DNA of 64,000 nucleotides from Streptomonospora mangrovi. GTDB lineage: Bacteria > Actinomycetota > Actinomycetes > Streptosporangiales > Streptosporangiaceae. Location: contig NZ_JAJAQC010000004.1 in the NCBI RefSeq assembly GCF_027604915.1, forward strand, positions 62,001-126,000, written 5' to 3'. Below the pieces are notes generated by a model, which was not told the origin of the DNA, did not search any database, and saw only the letters and a list, made by a program, of their open reading frames with translations. A program made the position numbers and the translations under genes. Below are positions 33,608 to 42,699 of the stretch, in pieces (within the stretch, counting starts at the first letter, position 1; every line of letters begins with the position of its first letter).

Positions 33608-33987
33608 GGCTTGCGCGGCTGACGGAGCGAGACCCGGTTGCCGTCGGGGTCCACCGCCTCGATGCGGGTCCCGAACGGATAGTCCACGGGTTCGGGCTGC
33701 TCGAAGGTGACGCCGTAGCGGCGCATGACCTCGACATCCCTCCGAAGGTCGTCGGATCGCAGGATCAGCGGACCGGGCGCGCCCGGGTCGCCCGGCTGCC
33801 CGGCGGCCGCCGCGTGCGACCACAGGATGATCTGCACCGGGCTGTCGGGAACGCCGACGGTGAGGAAGCGTCCGTCGGGGCCGGGGAAGTCGATCTGCTT
33901 TTCCAGACCGAGCCCCTCGGTGTAGAACTCCAGCGCGCGGTCCTGGTCGGTGACGTAGACCGTCACGTACATGATGTCGGTGAGCAT
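33604..33987 (-). CDS. VOC-family protein
   Basis: 127 residues: one glyoxalase/bleomycin-resistance domain (MYVTVYVTDQDRALEFYTEGLG ... FGTRIEAVDPDGNRVSL). The end of the gene overlaps the sigma-factor start by 4 bp. Probable regulon partner of the ECF41 sigma factor. No metal-ligand set proves catalysis. Confidence 0.9.
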   Translation of the reverse strand: MLTDIMYVTVYVTDQDRALEFYTEGLGLEKQIDFPGPDGRFLTVGVPDSPVQIILWSHAAAAGQPGDPGAPGPLILRSDDLRRDVEVMRRYGVTFEQPEPVDYPFGTRIEAVDPDGNRVSLRQPRKP

Positions 33988-34676
33988 ACGGTTCTCGATT
34001 CACTCGTCGGTGTGACGACCGTTCGTTTTCGGCCGTCGCTCCTCTGACGAGTGCCGCCGGAAGAAGGTAACAGGGGCCGGCCCACCTGCGGGATCGCCCG
34101 GTGTGCGCACCGGTGGGGTGGGGAGGGCGAGCGTCTCGGCCGGCCGGGGGACGCACCGGATCCGGGCGGTGGGACACGGCGGCCCGGACGGAGGGGCATG
34201 GCTGGGCACCGCTGTCCTTCGGGGGGACACACCGAATCGGCGCAGCCCGAGTACCCCGGCAAGCTCGCTCCTCCCTTTATCTGGGCGCGGAATGCAGCGT
34301 TGGGTCCAGGGGTGGGCTCGCCTACAAGGCAGGTAGGGCGCCGGGGGCACGGTTATCGGTATAAGGAACGACGGAATGCGTGATACGCGCGGTCGGCCGT
34401 CGTGAATTCGCCTCTGCGCCTCGGCCCCTTATGGACCGCGGCGGGAAAGAGGGCGATGAACCGCACACCTGAACGCCTGTTGCGGATTCACCGCGGACGG
34501 GCACTCGTTGGCCCGGCATGTGTGGCGATGCTCTCACCTGCGCGCACCTGACCGCCCTTCGCTGGCCGTCCGGTGCGCGCACTCGGCGGCGGAGGCGAAC
34601 TCCGCCGATTAAGTCAAGACTTATCTTTCCGGGATCGCCGATTGTAGGGTGCGGCTCGAATCGAAGGAGCCCACTC
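33988..34676. other. 690-bp region without a credible gene
   Basis: Between the divergent VOC and HelD-like genes. Every frame is short or lacks codon bias. Seen: an inverted pair CACTCGTC (34001-34008)/GACGAGTG (34046-34053) just before the VOC gene, and the palindrome TAAGTC-AA-GACTTA near the HelD end. The middle, 34100-34550, shows nothing recognisable; a small RNA or decayed gene is possible. Confidence 0.6.
34610..34650 (+). promoter_or_regulatory. Palindrome and -10-like box before the HelD-like gene
   Basis: TAAGTC-AA-GACTTA at 34610-34623 followed by TAGGGT at 34645-34650, 27 bases before the TTG start. No convincing -35. Possible operator over the promoter. Confidence 0.45.
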
Positions 34677-36758
34677 TTGTCGAATGTGAATGATCCCGCC
34701 GTGCGCGAGGTTGCGTCGGAGCGGGATTATGTGTCCTCCCTGTACGCGTTGCTCACCGAGCGGATTTCCGAGGCGCGGGCGCGCCGCGCGCAGGTGCTGA
34801 CGACCCCGGCGGAGAACGCCGCCGAGGCATACGAGAGGGAAACCGCCGCCGGGCGCCTGGCCACGGAGATCAGCCGACTGGAGGGCGCCGAGAAGGGCCT
34901 GGTCTTCGGCCGCGTCGACTGGGCGGACGGCACGGCCCTGCGCATCGGGCGGATCGGGCTGCGCCGGGACGAGGACGAACTGCCGCTGCTCGTGGACTGG
35001 CGCGCGAACGCGGCGCGGCCCTTCTACGAGGCCACACCGGTGCACCCCATGGGCCTGCGGCGGCGCCGGCACCTGCGCCTGGAGGAGCGCACGGTGGTGT
35101 CGGTGAGCGACGAACTGCTGGACGGGAGTGCCCCGACCGACGAGGACGTCGTGGGCGACGGCCCGCTGACCGAGGCGTTGGCGGCCCGGCGCACGGGCCG
35201 GATGCAGGCGGCCGTCGCGACGTTGCAGGCCGAGCAGGACGCGATCGTCCGCTCCGCCCACCGGGGGGTGACCGTGGTACAGGGCGGCCCCGGCACCGGC
35301 AAGACGGTGGTCGCCCTGCACCGGGCGGCCTACGTCCTCTACGCGTTCCCGCGCGCCGCCGAGGAGGGTGTCCTGGTGGTGGGGCCCAACGACCGGTTCA
35401 TCGACTACATCTCCCAGGTCCTGCCCTCGCTGGGGGAGAACGACGTCGTTCTGGCGACCTGCGGGGAACTGGCCGGAGTGGCGGCGGACGCGGCGGCCCC
35501 GCTCGACACGGCGCGCCTCAAGGGCGGCGCCGACCTCGCCGGCGCCCTGGCCGGCCTGCTGCGGACATACCAGGCCCCCGCCGGCGGCTTCACCCTGCGG
35601 GTGGGGCGGCAACCGGTCCACCTGTCCGGCGCGGAGGTCGCCGCGGCGCGCGACGCCGCCGTGTCGGCCGTACCGGGGCACAACCCCGCGCGCCGGGTGT
35701 TCACGGAGCTGCTGGTCGACGCCGTGACCGACGCGCTGCGGCGCGACATGGGCGACCTCCTGGAGCGGATCGACGCCGAGGCCGCCGAGATGACGGGCAT
35801 GGACCTCGACCGGTTCACCGGCGCCGACCAGCCCCGCGCCGAAGGCGAGGCCGACGCGGGTCCGGCCCACGAACTTGACGTGGAGGCCGTCCGGGCCGAC
35901 CTCCTCGGCGACGCCGGCGTGGACCGCGCGGTCGAGGCGCTGTGGCCGCGCCTGGAACCCGGCGACCTCGTGAACGCGCTGCTGGCCGACCCCGCCGCCC
36001 TCGCCGAGCACCTGCCCCGCCTGACCGCGCGGGAGCGGTCCCTGCTGCTGCGCCGTCCGGACGACCCCTGGACCGACGCCGACGCGGCGCTGCTGGACGA
36101 GGCCGCGAGCCTGGTCGACGGCCCGCCCGAGCGCACCTACGGGCACGTCGTCGTGGACGAGGCGCAGGAGCTGACCGCCATGCAGTGGCGGATGATCGTG
36201 CGCCGCTGCCCGGCGCGGGCGATGACCTTGGTGGGCGACTTCGCCCAGGCGGGCCCGGTCGCCACCGCGCGCGACTGGAAGGAGGCGCTGAGCCCCCACG
36301 TCGGGCCGTGGTTCAGACTGCACGACCTCACTGTCAGCTACCGCACCACGCGGGAGATCCTGGAGAGCGTCGGCGACCTGCTCACGCGGATCGCCCCGGA
36401 CCAGCGGCCCACCCGGTCGCTGCGCGGCGGGGAGCGCCCCCGCACCGTGGCCGCTCCTTTGGACGGGGTGGCCGCGGCCGTCCTGCGGGAACTCCGCGCG
36501 CAGAGCGGCGCGCACCCGGGCGAACTGCTGGGGGTGGTCTGCGCGGACGCCCGGGTGAGCGAACTGGCGGCCCGGGGCGTCGCCGAGCACGCCCGCGTCG
36601 TGCCGGCCTCCGAGGCGCGCGGCCTGGAGTTCGACGGAGTCGTCGTCGTGGACCCCGAGGGGATCGCCGCGGCCCGCCCCGGCGGGGAGAGGGACCTGTA
36701 CGTGGCCCTGACCCGGGCCACCAAGCGCCTCTGCACGGTCATCGTCCAGCCCGCCTGA
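34677..36758 (+). CDS. HelD/HelR-type RNA-polymerase-associated ATPase
   Basis: 693 residues, superfamily-1 motor. N-terminal coiled region (EVASERDYVSSLYALLTERI), Walker A GGPGTGKT at 203-210 followed by VVALHRAAYVLY (HelD signature), Walker B VVVDEAQEL, late SYRTT and VALTRATKRL motifs. HelD proteins pull RNA polymerase off DNA; in Streptomyces some (HelR) protect against rifamycins. The start is TTG 34677, supported by GAAGGAG at 34663-34669; a GTG at 34686 is the alternative. Alone in its unit. Confidence 0.9.
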   Translation: MSNVNDPAVREVASERDYVSSLYALLTERISEARARRAQVLTTPAENAAEAYERETAAGRLATEISRLEGAEKGLVFGRVDWADGTALRIGRIGLRRDEDELPLLVDWRANAARPFYEATPVHPMGLRRRRHLRLEERTVVSVSDELLDGSAPTDEDVVGDGPLTEALAARRTGRMQAAVATLQAEQDAIVRSAHRGVTVVQGGPGTGKTVVALHRAAYVLYAFPRAAEEGVLVVGPNDRFIDYISQVLPSLGENDVVLATCGELAGVAADAAAPLDTARLKGGADLAGALAGLLRTYQAPAGGFTLRVGRQPVHLSGAEVAAARDAAVSAVPGHNPARRVFTELLVDAVTDALRRDMGDLLERIDAEAAEMTGMDLDRFTGADQPRAEGEADAGPAHELDVEAVRADLLGDAGVDRAVEALWPRLEPGDLVNALLADPAALAEHLPRLTARERSLLLRRPDDPWTDADAALLDEAASLVDGPPERTYGHVVVDEAQELTAMQWRMIVRRCPARAMTLVGDFAQAGPVATARDWKEALSPHVGPWFRLHDLTVSYRTTREILESVGDLLTRIAPDQRPTRSLRGGERPRTVAAPLDGVAAAVLRELRAQSGAHPGELLGVVCADARVSELAARGVAEHARVVPASEARGLEFDGVVVVDPEGIAAARPGGERDLYVALTRATKRLCTVIVQPA

Positions 36759-36767
36759 GGACGGGGC

Positions 36768-36792
36768 GCGCTCGCCGCGACGCGGCGGGCGC
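36768..36792. terminator. GC hairpin after the HelD-like gene
   Basis: GCGCTCGCCGCG (36768-36779) and CGCGGCGGGCGC (36781-36792), paired except for one G-T position. The innermost bases would open to form the loop. Between convergent genes. Confidence 0.55.
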
Positions 36793-36899
36793 ACCCGGCC
36801 ACCGCGCGGACCTCCTCCGCGCACCGCCCGCCGAGGAGCCAGCCACCTCAACCCAGGTAGGGGTCAGGAAGGCGGGTCGGCCGGGCGGCTGCTCCGCGG

Positions 36900-37643
36900 C
36901 TACGCCTCGGGCTTGCGCCACACCGAGACGTGGGAGGTGCTGTCGGCGGTGAAGGGCGCGCCCGACCAGTCGGCCCAGCGCGCGTGCGGGCGCAGCCCGG
37001 CGATGCGCGCCATGAGGTCGAGTTCGGCCGGCCAGACGTAGCGGAAGGGCACCGAGCGGTAGGTGCCGCGTCCCCCGTCGACCTCCAGGTAGTTGCTGCT
37101 CATCTGTTGGGTGGCCACGTCGTAGACGTCCACCGCCCACCTGCCGGGGTCGGTGCGGAAGGGCACGGCGTTCTGGCCGGGTGGCAGCCGGCGCAGGTCG
37201 GGCACGCCCACCTCGACTAGGAAGCAGCCGCCGGGCGCCAGGTGCGCGGCGGCGTTGACGAAGCAGTCGACCTGGGCGTCCTGGGAGGTCAGGTTCATGA
37301 TGGTGTTGAAGACGAGGTAGACCAGGCCGTAGTCGCGGCCGGGCGCGCGGGCGGTGGCGAAGTCGCCGAGGGTCACGCCGATCTCCTCGGCGCCGGGCTT
37401 GGCGCGCAGCCGCGCCACCATCGCCTCCGACAGGTCGATGCCGTCCACGCCCACCCCGCGCGCGGCCAGCGGCAGGGCCAGGCGCCCGGTGCCGATGCCC
37501 AGTTCCAGGGCCCGCCGGCCGCCGGCCAGCCGCACCAGTGCGTCCACGGCGGGCTCCACCGCCTCGGGGGCGAACATGTCGGCCGAGGAGGCGTCGTAGT
37601 CGGCGGCGACGTCCTCGCCGAAGTGGTCCGCGTGCTCGTACAT
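36900..37643 (-). CDS. Class I SAM-dependent methyltransferase
   Basis: 247 residues. Motif I ALELGIGTGRLALPLAARG, GVDGIDLSEAMV (end of beta-2), LVYLVFNTIMNLTSQD and HLAPGGCFLVEVGVP. Family start MYEHADHFGEDVAADYD. Substrate unknown. Its promoter (TTGACC, 16 bp, TACAGT) overlaps a GTAGTACT site shared with the two DHFR-like genes, and it is divergent from the TetR gene at 37767. Confidence 0.88.
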   Translation of the reverse strand: MYEHADHFGEDVAADYDASSADMFAPEAVEPAVDALVRLAGGRRALELGIGTGRLALPLAARGVGVDGIDLSEAMVARLRAKPGAEEIGVTLGDFATARAPGRDYGLVYLVFNTIMNLTSQDAQVDCFVNAAAHLAPGGCFLVEVGVPDLRRLPPGQNAVPFRTDPGRWAVDVYDVATQQMSSNYLEVDGGRGTYRSVPFRYVWPAELDLMARIAGLRPHARWADWSGAPFTADSTSHVSVWRKPEA

Positions 37644-37720
37644 GGGCGCGAGGCTACGCCGCGCGGCCGGGCGGCGCCTCCGGTTTTTCCGCCCGCCGGA
37701 CCGCCGCCCCGGCGTCGTCA

Positions 37721-37748
37721 ACTGTAGTACTCTGCGCGCAGTGGTCAA
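37721..37748 (-). promoter_or_regulatory. Methyltransferase promoter with a GTAGTACT site
   Basis: Minus strand: TTGACC (37748-37743), 16 bp, TACAGT (37726-37721). GTAGTACT at 37724-37731 overlaps the -10 exactly as at the two DHFR-like promoters (31.6 and 50.8 kb). Only one site is seen here. It lies in the gap shared with the divergent TetR gene. Confidence 0.7.
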
Positions 37749-37766
37749 CGAGCCGAAGGCGGAGCG

Positions 37767-38342
37767 ATGGTGCGCAGGAACGACGAGCGAAGAGCGGCCC
37801 TGGTCGACGCGGCGATCGAGGTTTTGGCCAAGGAGGGGGCGCGCGGACTGACGTTCCGCGCGGTGGACGCCGAGGCCGCGGTGCCGGTGGGCACGGCCTC
37901 CAACTACTTCGCCAACCGCGACGACCTGCTCACCCAGGCCGGGGCGCGGGTCTATGAGCGGTTGCAGCCCGACGACGCCACCATCGCCCGCCAGCGCTCC
38001 GCCGCGCCCGACCGCGAGACCTACGCGGCGCTGATGCGCGAACTGGTGGCGCGCATCAGCGCCTTCCGCACCGGCTACCTGGCGCTGCTGGAACTGCGGC
38101 TGGAGGCCACCCGCCGGCCCGACCTGCGCGCGGTGCTGACCGAGCGGGTGCGCGCCGACGTTGAGGCCAACGTCGCCTACCACCAGGCGTCCGGCCTGCC
38201 CGGCGACGCCACCGCCGTCAAACTGCTCTACCTGGCGTTCAACTGGCTGATCGTGGAGCAGTTGACACTGCCCGAGGTGTTCACCGAGGCCGAGCGCGAG
38301 CGCCTGGTCGAGGCGGCGGTGGACCGCATCGTGGCGCCCTGA
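37767..38342 (+). CDS. TetR-family regulator, candidate GTAGTACT-binding protein
   Basis: 191 residues. HTH with the variant VPVGTASNYFANRDDLL, a subgroup often found beside DHFR-like reductases. C-terminal domain typical of the subgroup (YHQASGLPGDATAVKLLYLA). ATG 37767. The 123-bp gap to the divergent methyltransferase contains a GTAGTACT site; the same site, doubled, controls the two DHFR-like genes at 31 and 50.2 kb, so this protein is the best candidate regulator for all three. That link is inference. Confidence 0.9.
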   Translation: MVRRNDERRAALVDAAIEVLAKEGARGLTFRAVDAEAAVPVGTASNYFANRDDLLTQAGARVYERLQPDDATIARQRSAAPDRETYAALMRELVARISAFRTGYLALLELRLEATRRPDLRAVLTERVRADVEANVAYHQASGLPGDATAVKLLYLAFNWLIVEQLTLPEVFTEAERERLVEAAVDRIVAP

Positions 38343-38555
38343 CCAGAGCCGGGCCGCCGGGAAGGGCCACGGCCCGTCCGAGGACCGCGCCGCGCGGCCG
38401 CCCGCCCCGTGAGCGGCCAGGCGGGCACCGGGGCGTGACCCCCGCCCGCCGGCTCCGTTCCCCGTCGGCTCCGGCTTGATCGAAGGTGCGCGGCAACGGT
38501 CGGGAACCGCTCGCGCCCCGCTCGTTAGCGTCGGTGGCGAACGAAGGGGGAAGCG

Positions 38556-39455
38556 ATGCTGGACCGGTTGAACCAGGCCCTGGAGCACATCGAGGAGGAC
38601 CCGGCACGTCCGGTGGACGTGGCGGCGATGGCGCGCACCGCGCTGACCTCCGAGCACCACCTGCGCCGGATGTTCGCCGCGCTGGCGGGGATGGGGCTGG
38701 CCGAGTACGCGCGGCGGCGCCGGCTCACCCTGGCCGGCGCCGAGGTGATGGCGGGCGACCGGCCCCTGCTCGACATCGCCGTCGCCTACGGATACTCCTC
38801 GGCCGAGGCGTTCACCCGGGCGTTCCACTCCGTCCACGGCATCACCCCCGGCCAGGCCCGGCGCACCGGGGCCGCACTGGTCTCCCAGTCGCGCCTGGCC
38901 TTCCGCCTCACCGTCGAAGGGAGCACCCAGATGCGCTACCGCATCCTCGACAAGGACGCCTTCGCCCTGGTCGGACCGCGAACGCGGATCCCCACCGTCG
39001 CCGAGGGCCCCAACCCCGACATGATCGCCTTCACCGAAGCGGTCGACGACGCCACCTGGCAGCGGCTGGAGGAACTCAGCGACCAGGAGCCGCGCGGCGC
39101 GCTGTCGGTGAGCGTCGCCCTGGAGGAGGGCGGGGACTTCGGCGAGGAGATCGACTACTACGTCGCCGCCGCCACCACCGCCCCCACGCCTGAGGGGATG
39201 GAGCGCCTGGAGGTCCCCGCGACCACGTGGGCGGTGTTCCCCTTCGAGCGAGTGGGGTTCCCCCACGGGCTCCAGGCGCTGTGGCGGGCGGTCTACACCG
39301 AGTGGTTCCCGGCCCACCCCGGCTACCGCACCGCGCCCGGCCCCGCGCTGGTGGCCGTGGCGGACGAGCAGGAGCCCGACCTCGGCTCCGGGCACCTGTG
39401 GCTGCCCGTGGAGAAGCAGGGTCCCGGCACCGTACCGGGCGGCGGCCGCCGCTGA
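38556..39455 (+). CDS. AraC-family regulator with GyrI-like effector domain
   Basis: 299 residues: N-terminal AraC DNA-binding domain (VDVAAMARTALTSEHHLRRMF; LLDIAVAYGYSSAEAFTRAF; ITPGQAR) and a C-terminal GyrI/SbmC-like domain (EIDYYVAAATT, VPATTWAVF, LWLPVEK). Same layout as Rob-like and SAV/BmrR-type effector-binding regulators that bind drug-like ligands. ATG 38556 follows GGGGGAAG. No target gene adjacent. Confidence 0.92.
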   Translation: MLDRLNQALEHIEEDPARPVDVAAMARTALTSEHHLRRMFAALAGMGLAEYARRRRLTLAGAEVMAGDRPLLDIAVAYGYSSAEAFTRAFHSVHGITPGQARRTGAALVSQSRLAFRLTVEGSTQMRYRILDKDAFALVGPRTRIPTVAEGPNPDMIAFTEAVDDATWQRLEELSDQEPRGALSVSVALEEGGDFGEEIDYYVAAATTAPTPEGMERLEVPATTWAVFPFERVGFPHGLQALWRAVYTEWFPAHPGYRTAPGPALVAVADEQEPDLGSGHLWLPVEKQGPGTVPGGGRR

Positions 39456-39523
39456 CCGAGCCCCCGGCGGCCGGGGCTCCCGCCCCGCCGCGCCCCCGCC
39501 CCGCGCCGGGGCGGGGGCGCGGG

Positions 39524-39901
39524 TCAGCCGGCGCCGCCGGCCTGAGGCGGCGGGGCGGGGCGGTGGTGGGGGATGTCGTGGACCGCGTGGTAGGCGTAGC
39601 CGAGCGCCTCCTCAACCAGGGCGGTGAGGTGGCCGCTGGTGATGCGGTACAGCATCCGGCGCCCCTCGCGGCGGGAGGTGACCAGCCCCGCCAGGCGCAG
39701 CCGGCCCAGGTGCTGGGACACCGAGGAGCGCGACGCCTCCACCTGGGCGGTCAGGGTGGAGACGTCCTGCTCGACGGTGAGCAGCCGCAGCAGGTGCAGC
39801 CGGGTGGGGTCGGCCAGCAGGCCCAGGACCTCGGCGGCGGCGCCGTACTGCTCGTCGCTGCCCTCGGGGGGCCGACCCGGTTTGTTGTCATGCGCGTGCA
39901 C
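39524..39901 (-). CDS. ArsR/SmtB-family metal sensor
   Basis: 125 residues. HTH VEASRSSVSQHLGRLRLAGLV; start MHAHDNKPGRPPEGSDEQ. The last part is histidine-rich (YHAVHDIPHHRPAP), fitting zinc- or nickel/cobalt-sensing members with C-terminal ligands. Divergent, 78 bp apart, from a CDF exporter, the classic metal-homeostasis pair. GTG 39901 is the best start. The gap has an imperfect inverted sequence round GTGCAC at 39896-39901. Confidence 0.88.
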   Translation of the reverse strand: MHAHDNKPGRPPEGSDEQYGAAAEVLGLLADPTRLHLLRLLTVEQDVSTLTAQVEASRSSVSQHLGRLRLAGLVTSRREGRRMLYRITSGHLTALVEEALGYAYHAVHDIPHHRPAPPPQAGGAG

Positions 39902-39979
39902 GTTTGCATAATGTCGGATGCGCCGCGCCCGCCGCAACACCGGGGGCGCCCTCCGACGTTTCCGTGAAAGGCGTCCGCC

Positions 39980-41041
39980 ATGGCCGAGCAGCACTCCCAC
40001 CACCGCCGCGACCACGGCGGCCACCACGGACACGGGCATGGACACGGCCATGGGCACGGGCGCGGCGGCGCGCTCCTGGCGCGGCTGCTGCACGCCTTCA
40101 CCCCGCACAGCCACGACACCGCCGACCGCTTCGACTCCGCGCTGGAGTCCAGCCGCCTGGCGGTGCGCACGCTGGTGTGGTCCCTGGTCGCGTTGATGGC
40201 CACGGCCGCCGCCCAGGCCGCCGTCGTCGCCGCCACCGGCTCGGTGGCCCTGCTGGGCGACACCGTCCACAACCTCGCCGACGCCCTGACCGCCGTCCCG
40301 GTGGGCATCGCCCTGGTCCTGGGTCGGCGGGCGGCCAGCCGCCGCTTCACCTACGGCCTGGGCCGCGCCGAGGACCTGGCCGGGGTCGCGGTGGTGGCGG
40401 TCATCGCCGCCTCGGCCGTCCTGGCCGGCTATGAGGCGCTGCACCGGCTGGCCGACCCCCGGCCGGTGGAGCACCTGTGGGCGGTGGCCGCCGCCGGGGT
40501 GGTCGGATTCATCGGCAACGAACTGGTGGCGCGCTGGCGCATCGGGGTGGGGCGGCGCATCGGCTCGGCCGCGCTGGTGGCCGACGGCGCCCACGCCCGC
40601 GCCGACGGGTTCACCAGCCTGGCCGTGGTGGGCGGCGCGGCGGGGGTGGCGCTGGGCTTCCCGGCGGCCGACCCGCTGGTGGGCCTGGCCATGGCGGTGG
40701 CCATCGCGTTCGTCGCCTACGGCGCGGCCAAGCGGGTGGGCGCGCGGCTGCTGGACGCCGTCGACCCCGCCGGGGTGGAGCTGTGCGAGCGCACGGCGGC
40801 CGCCGTGCCGGGCGTGGCGGGGGTGTCGGAGGTGCGCATGCGCTGGATCGGCCACAGCCTGCGCGCCGAGCTGTCGGTGGCCGTGGCGGCGGGGCTGAGC
40901 GTGGCCCGGGGCCACGGCATCGCCCACCAGGTGGAGCGCGCCCTCATGGCGGCGGTGCCCCGGCTGGGCGCGGTGACCGTGCACGTGGAGCCCCACACCG
41001 GCGCCGAGGACGCCCACCGGGGCCTGGCCCACCACGGCTGA
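39980..41041 (+). CDS. Cation diffusion facilitator (zinc-type exporter)
   Basis: 353 residues. A histidine-rich N-terminal tail (HHRRDHGGHHGHGHGHGHGH, residues 7-26) precedes six membrane helices. Metal-site motifs HNLAD (helix 2) and HARAD (helix 5) give the HD-HD site typical of zinc CDFs. The cytoplasmic C-terminal domain is present (VSEVRMRWIGHSLRAELSV). Exports Zn2+ or a related ion by proton antiport; divergent from the ArsR sensor, which probably represses it. Confidence 0.93.
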   Translation: MAEQHSHHRRDHGGHHGHGHGHGHGHGRGGALLARLLHAFTPHSHDTADRFDSALESSRLAVRTLVWSLVALMATAAAQAAVVAATGSVALLGDTVHNLADALTAVPVGIALVLGRRAASRRFTYGLGRAEDLAGVAVVAVIAASAVLAGYEALHRLADPRPVEHLWAVAAAGVVGFIGNELVARWRIGVGRRIGSAALVADGAHARADGFTSLAVVGGAAGVALGFPAADPLVGLAMAVAIAFVAYGAAKRVGARLLDAVDPAGVELCERTAAAVPGVAGVSEVRMRWIGHSLRAELSVAVAAGLSVARGHGIAHQVERALMAAVPRLGAVTVHVEPHTGAEDAHRGLAHHG

Positions 41042-41044
41042 GCG

Positions 41045-41068
41045 GGCGCGGACCGGCCGGCCCGCGCC
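41045..41068. terminator. GC hairpin between convergent CDF and TetR genes
   Basis: Stem GGCGCGG (41045-41051) and CCGCGCC (41062-41068), 10-base loop, in a 30-bp gap. Confidence 0.5.
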
Positions 41069-41071
41069 GTC

Positions 41072-41659
41072 TCAGTCGGGGCGGGCCGCGATCGCGGCGG
41101 TGCGCACGGCCTCGCGCGCAGCCCCCACGACGTCGGCGCCGCCGGACTCCACCTCGTCTATGGCCGCCGCCACCGCCGCCCCCACCACGGCCCCGATGAC
41201 GGCGCGGGCCCGCCGGGCCGGCAGTTCGGGTGCGGCCTCGTGCAGCACCTCGCCCCACTGGCGCTGCACCTCGAAGACCCGGCCCACCGCCGCCGAGCGC
41301 AGCGCGGGCGAGGCCACCACGACCGCGCCCCGGCCGGCCAGCAGCCCGCCGGTCGCGGCGAGCGGACCGGTGGCCGCGACCTCCTCGAACGCCCGCAGGA
41401 TCAGGTCGGGCACGGGTTCGCCGGGGCGCCTGCCGCGCAGGGCCTCGCTGAAAGCGGCCACGCGTTCGGGCAGGTCCACGAAGACGACGTCCTCCTTGGT
41501 GGGGAAGTAGGTGAAGAACGTCGCCGGGGAGACCATCGCCGCCTCCGCGATCTGGGTGACCGAGGTGGCCTCATAGCCCCGCTCCAGGAAGAGGCCGAAG
41601 GCCGCGCGCAGGATGTTCTCCCGCGTGGCCTGCTTCTTGCGCTCGCGTAGTCCCGCCAT
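41072..41659 (-). CDS. TetR-family regulator
   Basis: 195 residues. HTH VTQIAEAAMVSPATFFTYFPTK with the ATFFTYFP recognition helix of the AcrR-like group; MAGLRERKKQATRENILRAA start. Divergent from the SDR gene at 41733 (73-bp AT-rich gap), so it probably controls it. Confidence 0.92.
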   Translation of the reverse strand: MAGLRERKKQATRENILRAAFGLFLERGYEATSVTQIAEAAMVSPATFFTYFPTKEDVVFVDLPERVAAFSEALRGRRPGEPVPDLILRAFEEVAATGPLAATGGLLAGRGAVVVASPALRSAAVGRVFEVQRQWGEVLHEAAPELPARRARAVIGAVVGAAVAAAIDEVESGGADVVGAAREAVRTAAIAARPD

Positions 41660-41732
41660 GGCACAACTGTAGACCGACCCGGAAACTGGAGCTAATCTGA
41701 TTTTAGAGACGCTATAAAAATTGGGAGGGCGT

Positions 41733-42656
41733 GTGCTCATCGACTCCGCCACGGTCGCCGTGGTGACCGGAGGCTCCCAGGGCATCGGCCTGGGCATCGC
41801 CCGCGCGCTTGCCCGGCGCGGCGCCGCGCTGGCCCTGCTCGACATCGACCCCGCCGCCATGGAGGCGGCCGCAGCGGAGCTGTCGCCCATGACACGCGTG
41901 GCCACCCGCCGCGTCGACGTCCGAGACCGCGCCGCCATGGCCGCCGCGGCGGACGGCATCGGCGCCGACCTGGGCGCGGTCAACCTCGTCGTGGCCAACG
42001 CCGGCGTCGGCCTGGGGGTCTTCCAGCCCCTGGACCGGGAGCTGCGCTACTCCACTTGGGACTACGTGGTCGGCGTCAACCTCGAGGGCGTCAACAACAC
42101 CGTCCAGACCTTCCTGCCCGCCATGCTGGAGCGCGGGGCGCCCGGCCACGTGGTCACCACCGCCTCCGCCGCCGGGCTGGCGGTGTTCCCCGAGCGCAGC
42201 TCCGGCTACACCTACCACGCCTCCAAGTTCGCGGTCGTGGGCCTGACCGAGGCGCTGCGGCGCGGGCTGGCCGACCTCGGCTCGCCGGTCAGCGCCTCGG
42301 TGCTGATCCCGGGCCTGGTCGCCACCCAGGTGGCCGCCAACAGCGTCCGCCACGCACCGGCGGCCAGCGTCGACCCCGGCGACCGCGAGCGCATCGGCGA
42401 GATGGTGGCCGCCGGCACGGCCGCGGCCGCCGCCCTGGGCCGCGACCCCGACGCCGTCGGCGAACAGACCCTCGCCGCGATCGAGGCCGACGCCCTCTAC
42501 ATCCCCACCGACCGGCTCGCCGAGTCGGCCGTGCGCGACCGCGCCGCCGCCGTCATCGCGGCCATGCCACCCGCCAGCGCCTACGACGGCGGCCTGGCCG
42601 CCGCCATGGAGTCCCGCCGGAGCGGCGGCGGGGGCGGCCGTCCCGCCCGGCCGTAG
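41733..42656 (+). CDS. SDR-family oxidoreductase
   Basis: 307 residues. Cofactor motif TGGSQGIGLGIA, acidic end of strand 2 (LLDID, NAD-type), VANAGVG, catalytic TTASAAG and YHASK. Long C-terminal extension (after about residue 255) rich in Gly/Arg at the end. GTG 41733 is supported by GGGAGG four bases upstream; a TATAAA -10 box lies at 41713. Divergent from TetR. Confidence 0.9.
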   Translation: MLIDSATVAVVTGGSQGIGLGIARALARRGAALALLDIDPAAMEAAAAELSPMTRVATRRVDVRDRAAMAAAADGIGADLGAVNLVVANAGVGLGVFQPLDRELRYSTWDYVVGVNLEGVNNTVQTFLPAMLERGAPGHVVTTASAAGLAVFPERSSGYTYHASKFAVVGLTEALRRGLADLGSPVSASVLIPGLVATQVAANSVRHAPAASVDPGDRERIGEMVAAGTAAAAALGRDPDAVGEQTLAAIEADALYIPTDRLAESAVRDRAAAVIAAMPPASAYDGGLAAAMESRRSGGGGGRPARP

Positions 42657-42699
42657 GGGCGCGGGTCCAGGGGGCCGGCGCGGGGACGGGCGGGTGCCC

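Noticed and set aside
34001-34053. CACTCGTC/GACGAGTG pair as an ECF41 autoregulatory promoter
   Set aside because: The ECF41 -35 (TGTCACA) and -10 (CGTC) cannot be placed at proper spacing; left as an unexplained repeat.
34200-34320. Possible rifamycin-associated element upstream of the HelD/HelR-like gene (CCCCGGCAAGCTCGC)
   Set aside because: The known element is a paired GGGGCTTGC/GCAAGCCCC repeat; here only one weak half is visible and it is some 400 bp from the start.
39990-40065. Short GGCCAC/GGACAC-type repeats that look like a small repeat array
   Set aside because: They encode the His/Gly-rich metal-binding tail of the CDF exporter; unit length and spacing do not fit CRISPR or satellite DNA.
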